From Oscillospiraceae bacterium (GTDB lineage Bacteria > Bacillota > Clostridia > Oscillospirales > Ruminococcaceae), in NCBI GenBank assembly GCA_900768245.1, contig CAAGCE010000076.1, forward strand, positions 1 to 32,905: a stretch of 32,905 nucleotides of DNA, in the 5' to 3' direction. Of the stretch, positions 17,978 through 25,798 are shown piece by piece; position 1 is the first letter of the stretch; the number at the start of each line of letters is the position of its first letter. The notes under the pieces are model-generated. The model did no database searches. It saw only the letters and a list, made by a program, of their open reading frames with translations, and was not told where the DNA came from. The translations under genes were made by a program, and so were the position numbers.

Positions 17978-19474
17978 ATGCAACAAAAAATACTCTTTTA
18001 TAACTCGGTATTCCCTTTAATATATCAAGTGGTTGCAACTATATGTGGATTTATTTTACCTCGACTTATATTGGGACACTTTGGTACCGAGGTTAATGGT
18101 TTAGTAAATTCCATAATACAGTTTTTAGGTGTCATATCTTTACTCGAGCTTGGTGTTGGAGCTGTAGTTCAGTCATCTTTATATAAACCTTTAGCTGAAA
18201 ACGATGTCATTAATGTGAGCAAAGTGGTAACTTCAGCAGATAAGTTTTTTAGAAATTTGGGCTATATTTTACTAATATATGTAATAGTGATGATGGTTTA
18301 TTATCCTATATTAGTAAAGCAAAATTTTGACTTCTTTTTTACGGCTACTTTGATATTTGCTATATCAATACGTTTTTTTGCTCAATATTTTTTTGGTATA
18401 GTAAACCGCTTGATTTTATTAGCTGACCAAAAAGCGTATATTCAATTTATCGCACAAATAATGGCTATAATTGCAAATACTGTTGGTTGTTATATACTGA
18501 TAAAATTTGATTGTTCTGTACAAGCTGTTTATGGAATGACATCTATTATATTTCTCTTGCAACCTGTAGCTATTCATTTGTATATTAAAAAGAAATATGC
18601 TTTGAATAGAAAAATTCATTATGATGTTGAGCCGATTAAACAGAAATGGAACGGTATAGCGCAGCATATTGCTGCTGTGATTTTATCAAATTCTGATAGT
18701 ATAGTATTAACAGCTTTTTCAACACTAGCTAACGTATCGATTTATTCAGTGTACTTATTACCTATTTCTGGTGTTCAATTGTTAATCTTATCAATGACTG
18801 CAGGAATACAGGCTTTGATTGGAAATTTATTGGCTAAACAGGATTTGGCAAAGTTAAATAAGGTTTTTGCATGGACAGAGTGGTTGATTCATTCTGGTAC
18901 AATCTTTCTTTTTACATTAACTGCCACGCTTATAGTACCGTTTGTTCGTGTATACACACAAGGAGTCAATGATGCAGATTATGTACAGCCGTTATTTGCT
19001 GTATTGTTAGTCTTGGCAAATGCTGTGCGCTGTTTACGTATACCATATAACATCATGATTTTGGCAGCAGGTCATTATAAGCAGACGCAGCATAACTATA
19101 TTATTGCTGCTGTGATGAATATAGTTATTTCTATAATAGGTGTTAAACAGTTTGGATTGATTGGTGTAACTTTAGGTACAATGGCAGCAATGGTATATCA
19201 GACTGTGTGGATGGCTTGGTATAATTCAAAGAATTTCATTCAATGGCCGATGCGTAATTTTTTCAAGCAAATGGCTGTGAACGCTGTTAGCGCAGTATCG
19301 ATATTTACAGTAACCGGCTATTTTAATATGACCGGAGTTAGCTATTTAGGATGGGTTGTTTTAGCAATAAAGGCTACTGTTTGTGGTGTTTTTGTAGTTT
19401 TTTTGATCAACTATATTTTTTATAAAGAGTTTGTGCTGAAGATTACAAATAAGATTATGAAGAGATTTTGCTGA
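17978..19474 (+). CDS. Wzx-type repeat-unit flippase (polysaccharide transport family)
   Basis: This 498-aa membrane protein of the MATE/MVF-like polysaccharide transporter group has about 12-14 helices. The N-terminus LPRLILGHFGTEVNGLVNSI, followed by LLELGVGAVVQSSLYKPLAE, is typical of Gram-positive-style Wzx proteins. It would flip undecaprenyl-diphosphate repeat units to the outer face of the inner membrane for the Wzy-like protein at 13683. ATG 17978 has GGGG eight bases upstream. The 66-bp gap before it holds no clear promoter. It is the only flippase in the window. Confidence 0.9.
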   Translation: MQQKILFYNSVFPLIYQVVATICGFILPRLILGHFGTEVNGLVNSIIQFLGVISLLELGVGAVVQSSLYKPLAENDVINVSKVVTSADKFFRNLGYILLIYVIVMMVYYPILVKQNFDFFFTATLIFAISIRFFAQYFFGIVNRLILLADQKAYIQFIAQIMAIIANTVGCYILIKFDCSVQAVYGMTSIIFLLQPVAIHLYIKKKYALNRKIHYDVEPIKQKWNGIAQHIAAVILSNSDSIVLTAFSTLANVSIYSVYLLPISGVQLLILSMTAGIQALIGNLLAKQDLAKLNKVFAWTEWLIHSGTIFLFTLTATLIVPFVRVYTQGVNDADYVQPLFAVLLVLANAVRCLRIPYNIMILAAGHYKQTQHNYIIAAVMNIVISIIGVKQFGLIGVTLGTMAAMVYQTVWMAWYNSKNFIQWPMRNFFKQMAVNAVSAVSIFTVTGYFNMTGVSYLGWVVLAIKATVCGVFVVFLINYIFYKEFVLKITNKIMKRFC

Positions 19475-19523
19475 TTTAATGTATGTTTGGGTTATCTTAA
19501 CGATATGAAAACTTATATTAACG

Positions 19524-20623
<1,100 letters not shown>

Positions 20624-20664
20624 GGAGTTGTAATAGGATAAATTATTTAAGGGGGAGGAAACAA

Positions 20665-21178
20665 ATGGCTAAAAATATATTAGAACAAGACTATATGCGT
20701 TATCCTAAGGCTTCGGATATGCCGGCTTTTCAAAAGTACTTTAGAAAGGTTCAGAGCACCAGCTTTTTTCCATTACAGTTTCTTTACAAAGTGATTTATA
20801 GATTGCTTAAAGAAATTCGTCATATTGAAATACCAAGAACAACGCAAATTGGTGAAGGACTATATATAGGTCATGCTTATAACATCACCATTAATCCTAA
20901 TGCCATTTTAGGTAAGAACATTAATATTCATCGAGGCGTGCTTATTGGACAAACAAATCGGGGGGGGGAGACAAGGAACTCCTGTCGTCGGTAATGAAGT
21001 TTGGATTGGTATAAACGCTGCTATCGTTGGTAAGGTAACTATTGGGGATGATGTGTTGATTGCGCCGAATAGTTATGTTAACTGCGATGTGCCAAGTCAT
21101 TCAATTGTGTTTGGTAATCCTTGCATTATTAAGCATAGGGAGAATGCGACAGAAGGGTATATTAATAGGAAAGTGTGA
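20665..21178 (+). pseudogene. Serine-acetyltransferase-like hexapeptide protein, copy A, off by +1 at G9
   Basis: With eight Gs instead of nine at 20960-20968 this would encode a 170-aa left-handed beta-helix acetyltransferase similar to the C-terminal domain of CysE: GEGLYIGHAYNITINPNA, NINIHRGVLIGQTN with its histidine, then GRQGTPVVGNEVWIGINAA and GNPCIIKHRE. As sequenced, the frame ends at TAA 20992-20994 after 109 residues, removing the second half of the helix. No other lesion is present, so this is probably a reversible phase-off state and not decay. ATG 20665 has a GGAGG ribosome site. A second copy lies at 24237-24748. A single-base assembly error in the G run is the main alternative. 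Confidence 0.82.
20960..20968 (+). repeat. Poly-G9 slippage tract in acetyltransferase copy A
   Basis: There are nine consecutive Gs within the Arg-Gly-Gly-Arg-Gln region. The gene is 514 bp from ATG to stop, one more than 171 codons; 8 or 11 Gs restore the frame. Confidence 0.9.
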
Positions 21179-21194
21179 AAATTGGAGAAATATT

Positions 21195-21872
21195 ATGCCA
21201 AAAAAATTAAAATTAACGGAATTTCAAACTAATCTTAAATCTGAACTTGAGATTCTGTATAATCAAATATGGCAATATATAGAAAGTGACCAAAAGTCAC
21301 TTTCTGATGATGATGCCAATAGGATTTATAACGAAATGGCTAAAAAAGCCCATGAATTACATATGTCTTTAAAAGACAGCGGTCATGAGCCTAAGCATCA
21401 TAAGTATATGATTGAAAATCGTGGGTGTAAACCAGAGGATGAGCGATTTTATGAGCATGTGCATCCAGTACAGGATTTGTTGGCATTTATAGAGGATGTA
21501 GATGCAAATAATGATCCGGAAGATACAACTATAGGTAAGACATTTACGCTGAAGATTTTTACAAAGCGTTGGGGACATTATGATCAATATGAAATTACTA
21601 GAACGGATAAAGGTTGGGACATTAAAGGATTAGTTGCGCCCCGTTATTCATGCAACAAAATGATGAAACCAGGCTTAAATAAATTATTAGAGCATGATAG
21701 TGTTTGTTATCCCAAACAGGTAAATATCTTTTTTGAATGGCTTTGGGATAAGGCAGCGGAGGATGGACTGACTAAAGCAGAGGTTCAGAAAGCTATAAAC
21801 AAATTAGGTAACTGGATAAGTGAATGCGAAAAGAATGCTCCGAGAGAAGGAGTATTTGAAGGATTAATCTAA
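21195..21872 (+). CDS. Unrecognised 225-aa protein, first gene of the putative defence cassette
   Basis: I do not recognise this protein with confidence. It is soluble, with no signal peptide or membrane helix. Residues 1-70 are charged and probably helical (MPKKLKLTEFQTNLKSELE); the middle has a beta-rich stretch FTLKIFTKRWGHYDQYEITR followed by a conserved-looking GWDIKGLVAPRYSCNK; the C-terminus VNIFFEWLWDKAAEDGLTK to WISECEKNAPREG looks helical. The general style recalls uncharacterised integron-cassette proteins, a weak impression only. ATG 21195 follows GGAG by seven bases and lies only 16 bp after acetyltransferase copy A; its stop overlaps the next start as TAATG. It is therefore almost certainly co-expressed with the cyclase-like gene. 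Confidence 0.75.
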   Translation: MPKKLKLTEFQTNLKSELEILYNQIWQYIESDQKSLSDDDANRIYNEMAKKAHELHMSLKDSGHEPKHHKYMIENRGCKPEDERFYEHVHPVQDLLAFIEDVDANNDPEDTTIGKTFTLKIFTKRWGHYDQYEITRTDKGWDIKGLVAPRYSCNKMMKPGLNKLLEHDSVCYPKQVNIFFEWLWDKAAEDGLTKAEVQKAINKLGNWISECEKNAPREGVFEGLI

Positions 21873-22570
21873 TGATTACAAAAATAAAAAGTAATGCTAA
21901 AACAGAATTTAAAAAAGGCATAGTAACTTTTTTAGATGTATTGGGATGGAAAGGACTTTGGCAGAGTAATCGGGAAGCAGTAAAACATCTTAAAGAACTT
22001 GTACACGAAACGCGCAAACAAGCAATTGAGATTGTTAAAGCATATAATAAAAAAGAACAAGCAAAAGATGTCAGATATAAGGCTATAGAAATTAAGGTTC
22101 TTAGTATATCAGATACTATCGTATTTCTTTCGGAAACAGAATCCATAAAAACATTGGAATTTCACGCAGAACTTTGTGCATGGATTTTGGAATATGCGTT
22201 ACATCGGGGACTTCCACTACGTGGAGCAATCAGCTACGGCAATTTTATTGAATCTGATAACATAATGTTAGGACCAGCTATTGATGAAGCTGCTGCTTGG
22301 CACGAAAGTACTGATTGGATAGGTGTAATATTAACCCCGTCGGCACAGATGTATGTGAGAACTGAAAAAGTTAGGTGTATTATTGCCGACTATACAGATA
22401 TTCCTTTTAAGAAGAGCAATAAAACATTGCAATCCTGTGTTGATTGGGACTTTGACAATGAAGATGAATTATACGATATTTTTCTTGAAAAAGGCCCGCA
22501 TATGCCGGAAGTAGCTCCTAAATATTTAAATACACTTAAATTTTTGGAGTGGAAAAATAATAGGGCATAA
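21872..22570 (+). CDS. Class III nucleotide-cyclase-like protein
   Basis: This 232-aa cytosolic protein has the layout of a class III nucleotidyl cyclase homology domain. TFLDVLGWKG (19-28) holds a candidate first metal Asp, D22. LSISDTIVFL (77-86) holds the second, D81, where classical cyclases have Gly-Asp. LPLRGAISYGNF (114-125) and GPAIDEAAAW (134-143) match the core strand and the helix. Classical substrate-choice residues are not obvious, so the product, if any, is unknown; related cyclase domains in Pycsar defence make cCMP or cUMP. ATG 21872 overlaps the stop of the 225-aa gene and follows GAAGGA. The reverse transcriptase gene follows after 116 bp. It may be an active signalling enzyme or a degenerate cyclase-fold partner. 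Confidence 0.72.
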   Translation: MITKIKSNAKTEFKKGIVTFLDVLGWKGLWQSNREAVKHLKELVHETRKQAIEIVKAYNKKEQAKDVRYKAIEIKVLSISDTIVFLSETESIKTLEFHAELCAWILEYALHRGLPLRGAISYGNFIESDNIMLGPAIDEAAAWHESTDWIGVILTPSAQMYVRTEKVRCIIADYTDIPFKKSNKTLQSCVDWDFDNEDELYDIFLEKGPHMPEVAPKYLNTLKFLEWKNNRA

Positions 22571-22686
22571 AATCAATGATTGTATTTGAGGAAAGCAGTC
22601 CTTGAAGATTATAGTTCGATTGTTTTTATACAATATCAGTGACGTTGTTTTCTTAAATACGAAAGGTATCGGAAAGGAGTTAGTAT
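22571..22686 (+). other. Gap before the reverse transcriptase; candidate structured RNA
   Basis: This 116-bp gap contains no gene. It can fold: ATTGTAT at 22579-22585 pairs with ATACAAT at 22628-22634, enclosing a small AGGA/TCCT hairpin (about 22589-22602). Defence reverse transcriptases often have a non-coding RNA just upstream, so the gap is a candidate for one; pairing in so AT-rich a sequence could also be chance. The end carries the AAAGGAG ribosome site of the next gene. Confidence 0.3.
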
Positions 22687-24210
22687 ATGTTAAAGAAATA
22701 TGCTGATTATATGGAAGACATTTCCTGTGATGTTCTTTATGAAAAACTACTTTCCTTTGGCATGTTTTCGGAAAAATTACCGCCTGTCTTTGATAATAAG
22801 TCATTTACATTATTTTGCAAAAACAATAATCCAAAATTCAATTCTAAGAAGCTATATGATTATGTACGCTACAATACAATTCGCAATATAAATGTTCCTA
22901 GACAAATCGGCATACCTGTTCCCATGGCATATGAGAAATTGTGTGGTGTTTTAAGAGATAACTGGGAAGAAATAAAGACTCATTTTCATACACAGACTGA
23001 TTCTCATGATTATATTATTAGCAGGCTGCATATTCAGTTAAGAAAAAATAAAGATACGCTTTTTGACATGAACTACGATGATTGGAGAAGAGGCGGATCA
23101 CCAAAGGATGATTTATGTATAGGTAGTAGATTTGTAGTTAAGACTGATATCTCAACATGTTTTCCAAGTATATATACACATTCTATTCCTTGGGCTGCAA
23201 TTGGAAAATCAGAAGCGAAAAATAGGTTAGGAGAAAGAAGTAACGAAATTTCATGGTTTAATGCTATTGACAAAGCTTGCCAAACAGTGAAATGTAGAGA
23301 AACGCATGGACTTTTAATTGGACCGCATGCGTCTAATCTTATTGCAGAAATAATACTCGGAGTTGTTGATAATAATCTCTATAATAAGAATTGGCGTTAT
23401 GTACGTTGTATAGACGATTATACATGCTTTGTAGAAACTAAGGAAAAAGCTGACTCTTTTATAAAAGATTTAGTAATTGAATTAGAAAAATTTGATTTGT
23501 CGATTAATCATAAAAAGACAAAAATTGAAGAATTACCTAGTGCAGCACTTGAGTACTGGGTACGTAAATTGAATGGATTTAACTTATTAACACCATATGG
23601 ACAAGTCGATTATAAAAAAGCTAGTGCATATTTGGATATTGCAGTTGAATTAATGAAAGCTATTGATAATAATGCTGCGGTACTTAATTATGCAATCAAG
23701 GTTTTATCAGGAGAAAAATTAACTAATAGTGCTAGAAATTATTGTTGGAAAATGTCTATGCATTTTTGCTTATTGTATCCTTATTTAATTTCATTAATGG
23801 AAAAGTACGTTTTTGAGGCATTTAAAGTGCCAAAAGATAAAATTAATATCTTCATTAATAAAGCATTTAAGGATGGAGTTTCCAACCGTAATTACGAAGA
23901 AGCCAGTTATGCAATTTATTTTGCTATAAAGTTTGATTTAATTATAGAAGCGATAAATTGCGAAAATATTGTTAGCAGCAATGATTGTATATATAAATTA
24001 ATATCTTTTCTGTATTACAAAAAGCTAAAAGCTAATAATGAACTTAAGATATTGCGTGAGCATGCACTTGAACTTAAAAAGAATGATAGTGATATGTATA
24101 GAAATTGGGTTTTTGTATATGAAGTGTTAAGCGCATCAAATTTGAATTCTGATTGGGTGAATCTGAAAAGAAATGGAGTTTCTTTTTTGAAACCAGAATT
24201 TAGATTTTAA
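22687..24210 (+). CDS. Abi/DRT-type defence reverse transcriptase
   Basis: This 507-aa protein has an RT palm/finger core at about residues 75-290 and a helical C-terminal region of about 215 residues. Motif A is VKTDISTCFPSIYTHSIPWA (151-170, D154). Motif B is GLLIGPHASNLIAEIIL (208-224), the IGP form of Abi and unknown-group RTs, unlike the QGSP form of group II introns. Motif C is RCIDDYTCF (240-248) with D243-D244; Cys replaces the usual Tyr of YxDD. LSINHKKTKIEELP (271-284) matches the motif D region. It lacks maturase, integrase and endonuclease domains, so an intron or retroelement is unlikely. Such RTs act in phage defence as abortive-infection or DRT systems. AAAGGAG precedes ATG 22687. 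I cannot name the exact class. Confidence 0.88.
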   Translation: MLKKYADYMEDISCDVLYEKLLSFGMFSEKLPPVFDNKSFTLFCKNNNPKFNSKKLYDYVRYNTIRNINVPRQIGIPVPMAYEKLCGVLRDNWEEIKTHFHTQTDSHDYIISRLHIQLRKNKDTLFDMNYDDWRRGGSPKDDLCIGSRFVVKTDISTCFPSIYTHSIPWAAIGKSEAKNRLGERSNEISWFNAIDKACQTVKCRETHGLLIGPHASNLIAEIILGVVDNNLYNKNWRYVRCIDDYTCFVETKEKADSFIKDLVIELEKFDLSINHKKTKIEELPSAALEYWVRKLNGFNLLTPYGQVDYKKASAYLDIAVELMKAIDNNAAVLNYAIKVLSGEKLTNSARNYCWKMSMHFCLLYPYLISLMEKYVFEAFKVPKDKINIFINKAFKDGVSNRNYEEASYAIYFAIKFDLIIEAINCENIVSSNDCIYKLISFLYYKKLKANNELKILREHALELKKNDSDMYRNWVFVYEVLSASNLNSDWVNLKRNGVSFLKPEFRF

Positions 24211-24236
24211 AGAAATTTATTAAAGTTGAGGTAAAA

Positions 24237-24748
24237 ATGGCTAAAAATATATTAGAACAAGACTATATGCTTTATCCTAAGGCTTCGGATATGCCTGCTT
24301 TTTAAAAGTACTTTAGAAAGGTTCAGAGCACTAGTTTTTCTCCGTTGAAATTTTTTTACAATGTGATTTTTAGAATACTGAAAGAGATTCGTTGTGTAGA
24401 ATTACCCAAAACAACCCAAATTGGACCTTGTCTGTACATTGGTCATGCTTATAATATTACAATTAACCATAGAGCTATTATAGGCAAAAACGTAAATATA
24501 CATAAAGGAGTAACCATTGGATAAACCAATCGGGGGGGAGACAAGGAGTTCCTGCTATTGGTAATGACGTATGGATAGGTATAAATGCTATCATTGTTGG
24601 CAAAATAACTATTGGCGATGATGTGGTGATTGCGCCTAATAGTTATGTTAATTGTGATGTACCGAGCCACTCTATTGCGATTGGTAATCCTTGTATTATC
24701 AAGCATAGGGAGAATGCGACAGAAGGATATATTGATAGAAAAGTGTAA
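24237..24748 (+). pseudogene. Serine-acetyltransferase-like hexapeptide protein, copy B, inactivated
   Basis: This is a paralogue of 20665-21178. The first roughly 105 bp and the last roughly 35 bp are nearly identical to copy A, while the middle differs at many sites. Three lesions are seen relative to copy A: TAA at 24303-24305 and TAA at 24522-24524, each replacing a CAA glutamine codon, and a G7 tract at 24532-24538 that is one short of the in-frame eight. The gene is 512 bp from ATG to stop, one less than 171 codons. Unlike copy A it cannot be restored by slippage alone. It follows the reverse transcriptase by 26 bp and forms the right-hand copy around the three-gene cassette. Confidence 0.88.
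24532..24538 (+). repeat. Poly-G7 tract in acetyltransferase copy B
   Basis: Seven Gs lie at the position homologous to the G9 tract of copy A; the coding frame requires 8. The two copies thus differ from the working length in opposite directions. Confidence 0.85.
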
Positions 24749-24809
24749 GAGATATAAATTTCATAGTTTGACAATATGAGATTCCTACATTATCAAGAGG
24801 TGTTTCAGC

Positions 24810-25754
24810 ATGGATGAAGAAAAATTATCCAAAATTTTTATCCCAGATATTAGCATAGATAACAATGATTTATTGAATAGTAATCTCAATTTAGCTTACT
24901 ATACTAGCGCAGGAACGTTGTTTAGTATTTTGAAGTATAAACAGCTATGGTTACGTAGCACCATGTGCATGAATGATTTTCAGGAAATTAGATATGCATA
25001 TGAATACGTAAAAGCAACTTTATGTGATAATGATTCGAATATACTTAATAAATATATTCTTGTTCTGGCAAAAATAATGAATTTACCAGAGCAAGAAGTT
25101 AGAACTAAGTTTAGTGAATTGCTGAATAATATTTTTGGAGGATTGTATCTCCATACCTATATTATGTGCTTCAGCGAACATGATGAAGCTAACTTCCCAG
25201 ATGGCAATTTACAGATGTTTAATAGTTACGGACGAGGAAATGGAGCTTGTGTGATATTTGATAAAGAAAGACTACAAGATTTGCAGTTGCCTATATTTAA
25301 AGTACATTATCTCGTAAAAGAGAAAATCAGAGATAGAATCGAAAAGTTGCTAGAAAGATTAGCAGAGAACTCTCAGGCATTATGTACTGTTGAACATAAT
25401 GATTTATTAAATTACTTGAAGCTGTTCTTTATTCATCTTATTGTTACAACAAAACACCCTGGTTTCAGTCAAGAGCGAGAATGGAGATTAGTAGTTAATA
25501 CTAAACTTTTAAATTATAATGTAGTATTCAAAAATGCTTTGACTGAGGAAGTTGAATGCATTAATATGGTTCCGCAAATTATAAAGAAGCTAGAAATAAG
25601 TGGATATGAGAATGTGTTACATAAGATTATTTTGGAGCCAAGATATGATTTGGCTGCAGAGGTTTTAGCAGTAAAAAAGCTGTTAGGAGAAAAATGGCAT
25701 ATTAATGATACAAATGAAATCGTAAGAGTTAGTGAGATACCCATAATAAGATAA
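24810..25754 (+). CDS. DUF2971-family protein
   Basis: This 314-aa soluble protein matches the DUF2971 pattern: LAYYTSAGTLFSILKYKQLW (28-47), the conserved MNDFQEIRYAYEYV (54-67), MCFSEHDEANF (119-129), FNSYGRGNGACVIFD (137-151) and QEREWRLVV (221-229). The biochemical function is not established; members are frequent in defence and accessory regions. AAGAGGTG precedes ATG 24810. It lies downstream of acetyltransferase copy B and 44 bp before the HD-domain gene, suggesting a two-gene unit. Base composition is AT-rich like the rest of the island. Confidence 0.78.
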   Translation: MDEEKLSKIFIPDISIDNNDLLNSNLNLAYYTSAGTLFSILKYKQLWLRSTMCMNDFQEIRYAYEYVKATLCDNDSNILNKYILVLAKIMNLPEQEVRTKFSELLNNIFGGLYLHTYIMCFSEHDEANFPDGNLQMFNSYGRGNGACVIFDKERLQDLQLPIFKVHYLVKEKIRDRIEKLLERLAENSQALCTVEHNDLLNYLKLFFIHLIVTTKHPGFSQEREWRLVVNTKLLNYNVVFKNALTEEVECINMVPQIIKKLEISGYENVLHKIILEPRYDLAAEVLAVKKLLGEKWHINDTNEIVRVSEIPIIR

Positions 25755-25798
25755 GTAGATTTAAATAAAAAATAAGTGTAGAAGTTGGAGGTTAGGAA

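Noticed and set aside
22571..24210. Retron
   Set aside because: At 507 aa the RT has a long C-terminal region and IGP-type motif B, and no inverted-repeat msr/msd layout with a branching G was found upstream. It fits Abi/DRT enzymes better.
22687..24210. Group II intron maturase
   Set aside because: No QGSP-type motif B, no maturase or endonuclease domain, and no intron RNA domains around the gene.
24768..24796. TTGACA with TATCAA at 17 bp spacing as a promoter for the DUF2971 gene
   Set aside because: Transcription would start near 24803, after the AAGAGGTG ribosome site, leaving no usable leader for ATG 24810.
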